Source of the DNA: JBDNIO01 sp041688215
Lineage (GTDB): Bacteria; Pseudomonadota; Gammaproteobacteria; Nevskiales; Salinisphaeraceae
Direction of reading: 5' to 3'
Length of the DNA: 28,364 nucleotides
NCBI GenBank assembly: GCA_041688215.1
Contig: JBDNIO010000079.1
Location: 1-28,364, forward strand
Shown here: one piece after another, positions 1-8,348 of the stretch
How the letters are laid out: each line of letters opens with the position of its first letter
Numbering within the stretch: the stretch's first letter is position 1
Made by a program: the position numbers and the translations under genes
The notes under the pieces: model-generated
Database searches by the model: none
What the model was told of the DNA's origin: nothing
The model's input: only the letters and a program-made list of their open reading frames with translations

Positions 1-105
1 ACTCAGGCCGCTTCCGTGCGCTGGAACCGGCCGATTAAAAACTGGAAAGCGGCCATGAATCGATTCCATATCGAGCATGGCGATAGACTACTGGCCAATC
101 AGTAG
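1..105 (+). CDS. IS256-family transposase, C-terminal fragment (runs off the window edge)
   Basis: Reading from base 1 gives 34 residues ending at TAG 103-105. They include WNRPIKNWKAAMNRF followed by IEHGDR, which matches the conserved end of Mutator/IS256 DDE transposases (W-x2-PI-x2-W-x-A-x-N-x-F-x-I-x2-GDR). The catalytic DDE residues lie upstream, off the window. Whether the element is complete or active cannot be judged from this end. The stop is followed by the presumed IS terminus and then the truncated TPR gene on the same strand. Confidence 0.75.
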   Translation, partial: TQAASVRWNRPIKNWKAAMNRFHIEHGDRLLANQ

Positions 106-139
106 GTAAATGCAGTTACACAGTTAGCGTTACAGACTC
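1..139 (+). mobile_element. Right end of an IS256-family (Mutator) insertion sequence
   Basis: The window opens inside an insertion sequence. Frame 1 encodes the last 34 residues of a Mutator-type transposase, and the roughly 34 bases after its stop (106-139) are probably the terminal inverted repeat, before the reading frame of the interrupted TPR gene begins. The exact outer boundary cannot be fixed, because the left end and the 8-9 bp target duplication typical of this family lie outside the window. The family call rests on the transposase tail only. Confidence 0.65.
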
Positions 140-140
140 G

Positions 141-875
141 CTTGGTGATCAGGCCAATCTCGCTCTGGGTTACCATTTACTCAACAACGCTCTCGGCTCA
201 GAGGCCAGAGCGGTCTTTCAGCGTCTGCCCTTGTCCAGCCCCTATACCAACCGCGGGCTTTTGGGCCTGGGTTGGGCCGAACTGGAAACTGAGGATGACG
301 ATGGTAGCCGCTTGCAACGCGTATCTTCCGCCTGGCAACCATTGTTCACACGCGACCCCATGGATCCAGCCGTGCAGGAAGCATTGATTGTCCTGCCCTA
401 TGCCGCGGAAAAGTCAGGCCAATTCGATGTCGCTTTACACCTCTACCAGGAAGCCGTCAATACTTTCACCCGTACCCAAAAACAGCTCCGTCAGCGCTCG
501 CCATCCTTGCGCAGTGGCCGCTTGCGCGATGCCATCCTTGATGAAGACTCTGCTGCACTGTTGCACACAAGGGCCATGGCGGAGCTGTATGCTAGCCATT
601 CGTTTCAGGCCCATATCCAAAATTACCGCGACCTTAAACGCTTGCAACTGGCGCTGGCACAGCGTGATGGCTCCACGCAGCTGCAAGCGCAACTTGGGCA
701 GCTGGCCGATCAGGAAATCGAGATTATAGAGAATCAACTGGCGCAAATGGCGCAGGACCAGTTGGCACGTCTGACGCAATATATAATCGATGCGCGCCTG
801 GGTTTATTACGAAATTACAAGCGCGCGCAGAACTCACCCCTGTTGCGCGCGAATCCAGAAGCCGCGCCGCAATAG
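141..875 (+). pseudogene. TPR-like hypothetical protein, 5' end removed by the insertion sequence
   Basis: An open frame enters from the IS end and stops at TAG 873-875. It gives about 244 residues of helical, Ala/Leu/Gln-rich protein. The segments LALGYHLLNNALGSEARAVF and LLGLGWAELE resemble TPR hairpins, and MDPAVQEALIVLPYAAEK matches a proteobacterial TPR family of unknown function. The C-terminal third (QLADQEIEIIENQLAQMAQ and onward) looks like a coiled coil. No ATG occurs in frame; the first alternative start is TTG at 231, so the native N-terminus was probably separated by the IS insertion. An IS-driven outward transcript could still express the remnant. The gene converges on fabH with 15 bp between stops. 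Confidence 0.6.
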
Positions 876-890
876 GCCAGTATCCAAGGC

Positions 891-1850
891 CTACCAACGC
901 AGAAGCACCGCGCCCCAGGTCATACCGCCGCCCACGCCTTCGAGCAACACCAGGTGTCCGGGTTGTATGCGGCCGTCTCGCACGGCCTTATCCAGCGCCA
1001 GCGGTACCGAGGCCGCAGAAGTATTGCCGTGTTTAGCCACCGTGGTCACCACGCGGTCTGCGCCCAGGCCCAATTTATTGGCTGTGGTGTTAATAATGCG
1101 CTGATTGGCCTGGTGCGGCACCATCCAGTCCAGCGCATCAGCCGATAAATTGTTATGCGCCAAGGCCTCTTGCGCCACCTCTGATAGCACCTTTACCGCC
1201 GTGCGGTAAACCGCTTGACCGTCCATTTCCAGATAGGGATTACCATGCACGCGACCGTCGCTGATGCCGCCGGGCACGCGCAGAATGTGCGCCAGGCTGC
1301 CGTCCGCGTGCAAATGGCTGGACAAGACACCCGGCTCGTCTGAAGTGCGTAAAACTACCGCGCCAGCACCGTCGCCGAACAGCACACAGGTGCGACGATC
1401 ATTCCAGTCCAGAATGCGGGAAAATACTTCCGCGCCCACGACCAGGGCGCAGCGATGCTGACCGCAGGCCACCAGTTTGTCGGCCACCCCGAGCGCATAG
1501 ATAAAACCTGTGCACACGGCTTGTACGTCAAAAGCCGCGCCTTTCTTGACGCCAAGCTTGGCCTGCAAAAGGCAGGCGGTAGACGGAAAAACCATGTCCG
1601 GCGTGGTGGTGGCGACCACGATCAGGTCGATATCTTCCGCGTTCACATTCGCGGCCTGCAGCGCTTTGCGGCAGGCCTGCAGCGCCAGATCGCTGGTCAT
1701 TTCACCCTCGGCGGCAACATGCCGGGCTTCAATCCCGGTGCGCGACACGATCCACTCGTCCGAGGTTTCGATACGCGTTTCCAGCTCGGCGTTGGTCACG
1801 ATGCGTTCGGGCAGATAACTGCCGGTGCCGGTAATACGGGCGTAAGTCAT
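891..1850 (-). CDS. fabH: 3-oxoacyl-ACP synthase III (FabH)
   Basis: Cytoplasmic condensing enzyme that starts fatty-acid synthesis by joining acetyl-CoA to malonyl-ACP. The 319-residue product is close to the usual length of about 317. The catalytic triad is visible: Cys113 in AVCTGF, His246 in PHQANQR and Asn276 in HGNTSA. The Gly-rich end GVGGGMTWG is also typical. ATG at 1850 is chosen because it begins MTYARITGTGSYLPE at the family's N-terminus and is preceded by AAAAGG; the frame is open 34 codons further upstream but that part has no FabH similarity. The gene is not in the usual plsX-fabH-fabD cluster, since its neighbour is pyc, so it may be an extra paralogue that uses a special starter unit. 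Confidence 0.93.
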   Translation of the reverse strand: MTYARITGTGSYLPERIVTNAELETRIETSDEWIVSRTGIEARHVAAEGEMTSDLALQACRKALQAANVNAEDIDLIVVATTTPDMVFPSTACLLQAKLGVKKGAAFDVQAVCTGFIYALGVADKLVACGQHRCALVVGAEVFSRILDWNDRRTCVLFGDGAGAVVLRTSDEPGVLSSHLHADGSLAHILRVPGGISDGRVHGNPYLEMDGQAVYRTAVKVLSEVAQEALAHNNLSADALDWMVPHQANQRIINTTANKLGLGADRVVTTVAKHGNTSAASVPLALDKAVRDGRIQPGHLVLLEGVGGGMTWGAVLLRW

Positions 1851-1928
1851 CACTAGAACCTTTTCTGTCGCGCAAGAGTAAAAAATACCATCACAGACAC
1901 ACCGGGGTAATACAGGGATGACTTGTTT

Positions 1929-1999
1929 AACCACAAAGAACACAAAGTGCACAAAGGGTGAAGCTCAGGACCTTTGTGTTCTTCGTGTTCTTTGTGGTT
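1929..1999. repeat. Inverted repeat with 29-bp arms made of 9-bp units (CACAAAGNN variant)
   Basis: The left arm 1929-1957 and right arm 1971-1999 are reverse complements with three mismatches around a 13-bp loop. Each arm begins AACCA and then repeats CACAAAGNN three times with a 9-bp period. A T-rich run follows on the plus side (2002-2007). It lies in the 208-bp gap between the pyc stop and the fabH start, which holds no gene. It could form a strong hairpin in RNA. A sister version with a different 9-mer occurs at 21712-21786. Confidence 0.85.
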
Positions 2000-2058
2000 C
2001 ATTTTTTAAAAGAATTAAGCCTGGTGTCTGCGTAGTTTTCTTTTATTCGGGTCGCGAA

Positions 2059-5000
2059 TCACTCCTCGAACTCAATCAGTAAATCCTTGGCGGCCACCGT
2101 CATCCCCGGATTTACATGAATTTTCGCTATGGTAGCATCACGCGGCGCGGCGATGCCAGTTTCCATTTTCATGGCTTCCAGGGACATCAGCGACTCGTTC
2201 TTTTTCACGGCCTGGCCTTCCTGCACCGCCACGCGCACCACCATGCCGGGAATCGGCGCGCCGATGTGGTTATCGTTATCGGGGTCGACCTTGGGGTGGC
2301 CCTGCGCTGCGTCGCTGTCGGCATGAGGAATACGGATCATGCGCGGCTGGCCGTTGAGCTCGTAGAACAGCCGGGTCAGGCCTTCGGCTTCATCCACGGT
2401 ATTGCCTTGCAGGCTAATCACCAGAGTCTTGCCGGTTTCGATGTCGACGCTAATCTCCTGCTGCTCCTCCAGCCCGTTGAAAAACACGCGGGTGGGCAGG
2501 CGACTGACTTCACCGTAGTTGGAACGGTGCTCGGCGAAATCCTTGAATACTTCGGGATACATTAAATACGACGCCAAGTCCGTATCGCTTAAATCCTGGC
2601 CCAGCTCTTCTTGGGCATCAGCTCGCGCCTGTTCCAAATCCACTGCGGGCATGGTTTCACCGGGACGGCCTTTTAGCGGCTGTTCATCACGCAGGACTTT
2701 CTTTTGCAGTTTTTCCGGAAAACCATCTTTGGGGCGGCCCATTTCGCCGCGGAAGAAGGAAATGACCGAGCCGGGAAAGTCGATCTCGTAATCGGGGTCC
2801 GCTACCTGTTCCGGGGTCAGCCCGTTGGCGACCATATAAAGCGCCATATCGCCGACCACTTTTGACGTGGGCGTAACTTTTACGATATCGCCGAAGAGTT
2901 TGTTCACATCGGCGTAGGCCTGCGAGATTTCCGGCCACTGCGAGGTCAGCCCCATGGCGCGCGCCTGCTCGCGCAGGTTACTGTACTGCCCACCGGGCAT
3001 GGCGTGGGTGTAGACGTCCGCGGTGCCGGAACGCACGCCGGATTCAAACGGCGAATAAACGCGGCGCACGCCTTCCCAATAATCAGAGATTTGCTGCAGA
3101 TCGCGCGCCGCGATGCCGGGATCGCGTTCACCGCCGCGCAGCGCGGCCGCGATAGCGCCCAGGTTCGGCTGGGATGTGAGCCCACTCATGGAATCGAGCG
3201 CGCCGTCGACCGCGTCCACCCCGGCATCGATTGCCGCAAGCACACTGGCGGCGGCAATGCCGCTAGTGTCGTGCGTGTGGAAGTGAATCGGCAACCGAGT
3301 TTCTTTTTTTAGGGCCGATACCAGTTCAAACGCGGCGCGCGGTTTGCACACGCCGGCCATGTCTTTAATGGCCAGAATATGCGCGCCAGCGTCTTCCAGT
3401 TCGCGCGCCATTTCCAGGTAATAGTCGAGATTGTATTTGCTACGCGGATCAAGCAGATCGCCCGAATAACACATGGCAGCTTCGCACACGGCGCCGGTTT
3501 CGCGCACGGCGGCCATGGCCACGCGCATGTTTTCGACCCAGTTCAGGGCATCGAAAACGCGGAAAATATCAATGCCATTGCTGGCCGCCTGTTTGATGAA
3601 ATACTCGACCACGTTGTCGGCGTAATTGGTATAGCCGACCGCGTTGGAGGCGCGCAGCAGCATTTGCAGCGGGAGGTTGGGCATGTCCTCGCGCAGGCGG
3701 TTCAGGCGCAACCACGGGTCTTCTTTCAGGAAGCGCATAGACACGTCGAACGTCGCCCCACCCCAGCATTCCACCGAAAACAGATTCGGCAGCATGCGGG
3801 TGTAATACGGCGCAATCTCCTGCATATCCCGGGTGCGCAGCCGGGTGGCGAACAGCGACTGGTGCGCGTCACGCATGGAGGTATCGGTGAACAGGATACG
3901 ATCCTGGTCGCACAGCCACTGGGCGAAACCTTGCGGCCCGCGCTCGAGCAATTCGTCACGAATCCCGGCCGGCGGGTTTTGCGTCAGATCGCAGTCGGGC
4001 AGTCGCGGCGCGGGCAAGTCCGCCGGCGGGGGCGTGCGGCCTTTCATTTCCGGCTGGCCGTTGACAACCACGTCACCGATATAGCGCAGCAGTTTGGTGG
4101 CGCGGTCGCGGCGCTGTGTGAACTCAAACAGCTCGGGCGTGGTATCAATAAAATTGGTGGTGTAATCGCCGGCCGCGAACGACGGGTGCGCTATTACGTT
4201 TTCCAGAAACTGCAGGTTGGTAGACAGCCCGCGGATACGAAACTCACGCAGCACCCTGTTCATGCGCGCCATCATCTCGTCCACGCTCTGCGCCCAGGCG
4301 GTGACCTTTACCAGCAGCGAGTCGTAGTAGGGCGTAATCACGGCACCCGAATAGGCCGTACCGCCGTCCAGACGCACGCCCAGCCCGCCGGGACTGCGGT
4401 AGACGGTAAGCCGCCCGTAGTCCGGCGCAAAACCATTTTCCGGGTCTTCCGTGGTTACGCGACATTGCAGCGCGTGGCCGTTTAATTTGACCTGATCCTG
4501 CGTCGGCAAACCTGAACCGGCATCGCCCATGCGCGCGCCCTGGGCGATGCGAATCTGGGCTTTCACGATGTCTACACCGGTGACTTCCTCGGTAACCGTG
4601 TGCTCAACCTGAATACGCGGATTGACTTCAATAAAATAGAACTTGCCGTCGTCGGCATCCATCAGGAATTCAACCGTACCGGCATTGGAATAACCCACAC
4701 CGCGGCATAGTCGCAGCGCCGCATCGCATAATTCTTCGCGTTGTGCCTGGCTTAGATAAGGCGCAGGCGCGCGCTCGGCGACTTTCTGGTGGCGGCGCTG
4801 CACGGTGCAATCGCGCTCGAATAAATGAATGACTTCGCCGTGGTTGTCACCGAGTACCTGCACTTCCACGTGGCGCGCGTTGATCACCAGCTTTTCCAGA
4901 TAGCCTTCGTCGTTGCCAAACGCGGCCTTGGCTTCGCGCCGGGCGGAGTGGAGTTTTTCTTGCAGTTCGTCTGCGCCCTTAATCTCGCGCATGCCACGCC

Positions 5001-5499
5001 CACCGCCGCCCCAACTGGCTTTGAGCATCAACGGATAGCCGATGTCCTCGGCGATCGGACGCACCTTGTCCACATCTTCGGGCAGAGCCTCGGAAGCGGG
5101 TAGCACCGGCACATCGGCAGCCTTTGCCGCAGCGCGCGCCGAGACCTTGTCGCCCAGCGTTTTCAACACCTGCACGCTGGGGCCGACAAACACGATGCTC
5201 GCATCCGCGCAGGCCTGCGCGAAATCCGCGTTCTCCGACAAAAAGCCGTAGCCGGGATGAATCGCATCGGCGCCGGAGGCCTTGGCAATGCGAATAATGT
5301 CCTGAATATCCAGATAGGCCGCGATGGGCTTGGCGCCCTCGCCGACCACATAACTCTCGTCCGCCTTGAAGCGGTGCAGGGCAAAACGGTCTTCACGCGC
5401 GTAAACCGCCACGGTGCGAATACCCATCTCCACGCAGGCGCGCATGATGCGGATCGCAATCTCGCCGCGATTGGCGACGAGCAATTTGTTGATTGCCAT
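2059..5499 (-). CDS. pyc: Pyruvate carboxylase, single-chain type
   Basis: Biotin-dependent anaplerotic enzyme that carboxylates pyruvate to oxaloacetate in the cytoplasm. The 1146 residues carry all parts in order. The N-terminal biotin carboxylase (about 1-455) starts LLVANRGEIAIRI, has the Gly-rich ATP loop WGGGGRGM and the FIEVNPRIQVEHTVTE segment. The carboxyltransferase domain begins near FTDTSMRDAHQS and contains FRVFDALNW. The C-terminal biotinyl domain contains EAMKMETG with the biotin acceptor Lys1111. The start ATG at 5499 has AGGGA about 7 bases upstream. It lies 41 bp downstream of the crotonase gene on the same strand, so co-transcription is likely. Single-chain length and domain order separate it from two-subunit acetyl- or propionyl-CoA carboxylases. 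Confidence 0.95.
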   Translation of the reverse strand: MAINKLLVANRGEIAIRIMRACVEMGIRTVAVYAREDRFALHRFKADESYVVGEGAKPIAAYLDIQDIIRIAKASGADAIHPGYGFLSENADFAQACADASIVFVGPSVQVLKTLGDKVSARAAAKAADVPVLPASEALPEDVDKVRPIAEDIGYPLMLKASWGGGGRGMREIKGADELQEKLHSARREAKAAFGNDEGYLEKLVINARHVEVQVLGDNHGEVIHLFERDCTVQRRHQKVAERAPAPYLSQAQREELCDAALRLCRGVGYSNAGTVEFLMDADDGKFYFIEVNPRIQVEHTVTEEVTGVDIVKAQIRIAQGARMGDAGSGLPTQDQVKLNGHALQCRVTTEDPENGFAPDYGRLTVYRSPGGLGVRLDGGTAYSGAVITPYYDSLLVKVTAWAQSVDEMMARMNRVLREFRIRGLSTNLQFLENVIAHPSFAAGDYTTNFIDTTPELFEFTQRRDRATKLLRYIGDVVVNGQPEMKGRTPPPADLPAPRLPDCDLTQNPPAGIRDELLERGPQGFAQWLCDQDRILFTDTSMRDAHQSLFATRLRTRDMQEIAPYYTRMLPNLFSVECWGGATFDVSMRFLKEDPWLRLNRLREDMPNLPLQMLLRASNAVGYTNYADNVVEYFIKQAASNGIDIFRVFDALNWVENMRVAMAAVRETGAVCEAAMCYSGDLLDPRSKYNLDYYLEMARELEDAGAHILAIKDMAGVCKPRAAFELVSALKKETRLPIHFHTHDTSGIAAASVLAAIDAGVDAVDGALDSMSGLTSQPNLGAIAAALRGGERDPGIAARDLQQISDYWEGVRRVYSPFESGVRSGTADVYTHAMPGGQYSNLREQARAMGLTSQWPEISQAYADVNKLFGDIVKVTPTSKVVGDMALYMVANGLTPEQVADPDYEIDFPGSVISFFRGEMGRPKDGFPEKLQKKVLRDEQPLKGRPGETMPAVDLEQARADAQEELGQDLSDTDLASYLMYPEVFKDFAEHRSNYGEVSRLPTRVFFNGLEEQQEISVDIETGKTLVISLQGNTVDEAEGLTRLFYELNGQPRMIRIPHADSDAAQGHPKVDPDNDNHIGAPIPGMVVRVAVQEGQAVKKNESLMSLEAMKMETGIAAPRDATIAKIHVNPGMTVAAKDLLIEFEE

Positions 5500-5540
5500 G
5501 CTTATTCCCTGTAAAAATCAGCCGCGCGGCCAGCGTATGC

Positions 5541-6332
5541 TCATTTGCCGGTAAACGCGGGTTTGCGCTTTTCAACGAAAGACATCACGCCTTCCATCGT
5601 ATCTTTTGACTTACCCACTTTTGTTTGCATGCAAGCCTCGGCTTCCATTTGTGTAGCGGCATCGTTTTGCAAAGCCGCGTCCACCAGGTGCTTGATACCC
5701 GCCAGCGCCTGGGTGGGCGCGCTGGCCAGGCGCGCGGCAAACGCGTCGGCCTCATCCGCCAGTTTATCGTCATCCACCACCATGGAAATCAAACCCCAGG
5801 CTTCGGCAGTTTCGGCATCGAGTGCCTCGCCCGTCATCATCCAGCGCAGGGCACGCGCGCGGCCAATCAGCCGGGGAATCGTCCATGTACCGCCCGCGTC
5901 TGGCACCAGGCCAATGCGGATGAAGGCCTGAATGAACTGCGCCGAGCGCGCGGCAATTATCACATCCGCGGCCAGCGCGATGTTGCAGCCCGCGCCGGCG
6001 GCCACACCGTTTATCGCGGCGATATAGGGCTTGGGCATTTCCCGCAGCGTTTGTACGATGGGGTTATAAGTGGGGCGCAGCGCCGCGCCAAAGTCGGGGT
6101 CGTTCATGTCGATGCTCTGGGAGGCATCCCGCAGGTTCGCGCCGGAACTGAAACCCCGGCCGGCGCCAGTAAGCACCACGCAGCGGCAGTTATCGTCGCC
6201 CGCAGCGGCTTCGACCGCTTCGCGCAATTCCAGCATCAGTTTGCCGGAGAGCGCATTAAGCGATTTTGGCTGATTCAGCGTGATTTTCGTCACGCCGGCT
6301 TGCTGCGTAACTTCAATGTATTCGTAAGTCAT
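5541..6332 (-). CDS. Enoyl-CoA hydratase/isomerase family protein, PaaG-like
   Basis: Crotonase-fold enzyme of 263 residues acting on an enoyl-CoA. The oxyanion-hole segments are GRGFSSGANL (about 59-68) and NGVAAGAGCN (about 108-117). The active-site region reads FIRIGLVPDAGGTW with Asp145; this VPD-x-GGTW signature is typical of PaaG-type isomerases, where the Asp is catalytic, and not of classic hydratases that use two Glu residues. The ATG at 6332 starts MTYEYIEV and follows GGAAAGCC; the frame is open further upstream but that part looks non-coding and overlaps the divergent SDR. No other phenylacetate genes are present, so the substrate is unknown and the paaG symbol is not assigned. 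Confidence 0.85.
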   Translation of the reverse strand: MTYEYIEVTQQAGVTKITLNQPKSLNALSGKLMLELREAVEAAAGDDNCRCVVLTGAGRGFSSGANLRDASQSIDMNDPDFGAALRPTYNPIVQTLREMPKPYIAAINGVAAGAGCNIALAADVIIAARSAQFIQAFIRIGLVPDAGGTWTIPRLIGRARALRWMMTGEALDAETAEAWGLISMVVDDDKLADEADAFAARLASAPTQALAGIKHLVDAALQNDAATQMEAEACMQTKVGKSKDTMEGVMSFVEKRKPAFTGK

Positions 6333-6423
6333 GGCTTTCCAGTTTTTTGCTTGCACCGATACGGCGATGCGGTATGTTAGCAACGTCTGTTGCGCCAGAC
6401 ATCTAACTACCAAGGGGGTCGCC

Positions 6424-7152
6424 TTGTCCAATTCAGCCAAAGTAGCCTTGATTGTAGGTGCCGGTGATGCCATCGGCGCCGCCATTGTGCGACGTTTCGC
6501 GCAAGAAGGCCTGACTGTCTGCGCCGCACGCCGCAATGCCGAAAAACTCGAAAACCTGATTGTCGATATCAACACCGAAGGCGGCCACGCGCACGCCTTT
6601 GCGCTGGACGCGCGCAAGGAGGATCAGGTAACCGCGCTGTTTGAACGCATCGAAAATGAAATTGGCGAACTGGACGTCGTGGTGTTCAACGTCGGCGCCA
6701 ACGTACCCATGACGATGCTCGACACCCCCAGCAAAAAATTCTTCAAGATTTGGGAGATGGCCTGCTTTGCCGGATTTCTTACCGGGCGCGAAGCGGCCAG
6801 GGTAATGCAGCCGCGCCAACGTGGCACGATAATTTTTACCGGCGCCACGGCAAGCATGCGCGGCGCCGCCGGCTTCGGCGCGTTCGCCAGTGCCAAACAC
6901 GGCCTGCGTGCCATCGCGCAATCACTTGCGCGGGAAATGGGGCCGAACAATATCCACGTCGCGCATGGCATTATCGATGCTGCCGTAGATACCGCCTGGA
7001 TCCGCGAGAATTTCCCCAATGTAGATCAATTGCCGGAAGACGGGCTGGTCAATCCGGCCAGCATCGCCGAGCATTATGTTTTTATACATAACCAGCCGCG
7101 CGATGCTTGGACGTTCGAATTCGATCTGCGTCCGTGGGCGGAGCGTTGGTGA
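6424..7152 (+). CDS. Atypical short-chain dehydrogenase/reductase lacking the catalytic Tyr
   Basis: Rossmann-fold SDR of 242 residues. The cofactor loop VGAGDAIGAAI (about 11-21) is clear. The NNAG-type segment reads FNVGAN. At the active site the usual Y-x3-K is FASAK: Phe154 replaces Tyr while Lys158 remains, and the usual Ser position is Thr/Ala. Similar Phe-bearing SDRs exist, so this looks like a distinct subgroup and not simple decay; the reaction is not known. TTG at 6424 is chosen as start because AAGGGGG lies 6 bases before it and homology begins there; an in-frame ATG at 6331 would overlap the divergent crotonase start. The 91-bp space between the two starts must hold both promoters. 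Confidence 0.75.
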   Translation: MSNSAKVALIVGAGDAIGAAIVRRFAQEGLTVCAARRNAEKLENLIVDINTEGGHAHAFALDARKEDQVTALFERIENEIGELDVVVFNVGANVPMTMLDTPSKKFFKIWEMACFAGFLTGREAARVMQPRQRGTIIFTGATASMRGAAGFGAFASAKHGLRAIAQSLAREMGPNNIHVAHGIIDAAVDTAWIRENFPNVDQLPEDGLVNPASIAEHYVFIHNQPRDAWTFEFDLRPWAERW

Positions 7153-7196
7153 CCCTAGTGTTCAACCACAGAGAAGCAGCGAGATGAATGCGTTTC

Positions 7197-7225
7197 TGCA
7201 GGGCAAGCGGCACGCTTGCCCTGCA
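7197..7225. repeat. Perfect 13-bp inverted repeat (hairpin)
   Basis: TGCAGGGCAAGCG at 7197-7209 and its exact reverse complement at 7213-7225 flank a 3-base loop. It sits between the SDR stop and the broken isomerase. No T-run follows on either side, so a classic intrinsic terminator is unlikely; an mRNA-stabilising or REP-like element is possible. Confidence 0.7.
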
Positions 7226-7260
7226 AGCCAGTCGAATTAACTTAATGACGGGAATCGGTC

Positions 7261-7854
7261 ATGACAAAAACAGTCGAGTTTTATTACGATTACGGTAGCC
7301 CTACGAGCTATCTGGCGTTCAAATAATTGCCCGCGTTATGCCAGAAGCATGGCGCAGTGATTGATTACAAGCCGGTACTGCTGGGCGCGATCTTCAAGGC
7401 CACAGGTAATGCCACCCCCGCCGCCATACCCGCTAAAGGCCGTTACATGATGACGGATATGGCGCGTTTCGCCCGCCGGAAAAAAATCCCCATGCGCTTC
7501 AACCCGCACTTCCCGCTCAACACGCTGACCTTGATGCGCGGCGCATTCGCGGCGATTACGCTCGATAAGCTGGACGAATACAACACGGCGGTGTTCGACG
7601 CGGTGTGGGCCAGGGAAAAAAACATGGGCGAACCCGATGTTATCCAGACCGTACTGGACGAAGCCGGGCTGCGCGGGGAAGAATTGCTGGAACGTGCAGA
7701 AACCGAAATGGTTAAAACCGCACTTAAAGACGCCACCGCAACGGCAATAGAACGCGGACTGTTCGGTTGCCCTACCTTAATCGTGGGTAATGAGATGTTC
7801 TTCGGTCAAGACCGTATGGACTTCGTTGAAGCCGCGCTGACGAACCAAGCATAA
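7261..7854 (+). pseudogene. 2-hydroxychromene-2-carboxylate isomerase-like (GST kappa/DsbA fold), nonsense codon 22
   Basis: Frame 7261-7854 encodes a 197-codon member of the DsbA-fold HCCA isomerase family, interrupted by TAA at 7324-7326. The N-terminus MTKTVEFYYDYGSPTSYLAF carries the SP-x-SY signature with the catalytic Ser13; homologues usually read Q-L-P after it, so the lesion looks like CAA to TAA. After the stop, LPALCQKHG continues without frame loss to a normal C-terminus (GLFGCPTLIVGNEMFFGQDR). A TTG at 7327 directly follows the stop, but any restart product would lack the active-site Ser. The family is glutathione-linked and isomerises aromatic or related CoA/GSH substrates. Read-through is possible but unsupported. 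Confidence 0.85.
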
Positions 7855-7882
7855 ACTCCCAACCAACTCAAAAGGATGAAAT

Positions 7883-8272
7883 ATGACTCTTGCATTCTGG
7901 TGCGTACTTATTGGCCTGCTCATGCCCCTCGTATGGACGGGCTGCGCCAAGTTTTTTGGCCCGAAAAAAATGCCAATCGAGAACAACAGCAACCCGCGTG
8001 AGTATCTCGCCAACCTGGAGGGCATGCAAAAACGTGCCGACTGGGCGCAGCAAAATGCCTTTGAGGCGTTCCCCGCGTTTGCCGCGGCCGTCATCATCGC
8101 GCACGTCACTGGCGGCGCGGCGCTGGCTACGATCAACACCCTCGCCGTAATCTGGGTAATCGCGCGCCTGGCGCATGGCTTCTGCTACCTGGCGGACAAG
8201 TCTTCGCTACGATCGCTGTGTTACTTCGTGGGCATGGGCAGCGTCGTCGGCTGCTTTATCGCAGCAGCCTGA
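7883..8272 (+). CDS. MAPEG family membrane protein
   Basis: Small integral inner-membrane protein of 129 residues. About four hydrophobic stretches are visible: roughly 3-22, 62-80, 82-95 and 110-128. Between the first two is NPREYLANLEGMQKRADWAQ followed by QNAFEAFPAF, the conserved MAPEG (membrane-associated proteins in eicosanoid and glutathione metabolism) loop with the Arg/Asn/Glu residues that hold glutathione in family members. AAAGGATG lies just before the ATG. It follows the broken GST-kappa-like gene on the same strand by 28 bp, which suggests a former glutathione-related unit. The actual substrate is unknown. Confidence 0.85.
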   Translation: MTLAFWCVLIGLLMPLVWTGCAKFFGPKKMPIENNSNPREYLANLEGMQKRADWAQQNAFEAFPAFAAAVIIAHVTGGAALATINTLAVIWVIARLAHGFCYLADKSSLRSLCYFVGMGSVVGCFIAAA

Positions 8273-8307
8273 CGGTACGCGCCTGCCGGGCGTTATTTTG
8301 CTCTACC

Positions 8308-8324
8308 CGCACTCAGTGAGTGCG
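8308..8324. repeat. Short palindrome between convergent genes
   Basis: CGCACTCA and its exact reverse complement TGAGTGCG flank a single central base. It lies in the 76-bp gap between the MAPEG stop and the convergent hydrolase stop. Position suggests a bidirectional transcription end, but there is no T-run. Confidence 0.4.
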
Positions 8325-8348
8325 CCGAAATGCTCAACCCGCCCGTGG

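Noticed and set aside
1851..1952. 34-codon N-terminal extension of FabH
   Set aside because: It reads into the intergenic inverted repeat, and FabH family similarity begins exactly at the ATG at 1850.
1929..1999. Interpretation of the large inverted repeat as a CRISPR or integron attC site
   Set aside because: There are no spacers, no regular direct repeats beyond the 9-bp units, and no integron core sites; it is a two-arm hairpin.
3379..4485. Long open frame antisense to pyc (about 368 codons)
   Set aside because: It is a shadow of the pyc coding frame in GC-rich DNA; the product has no recognisable family features and no ribosome-binding site was seen.
7164..7184. AACCACAGAGAAGCAGCGAG as a further copy of the 9-mer repeat
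   Set aside because: Only the cap and one unit are loosely similar and no inverted partner is nearby, so it is not counted as a copy.
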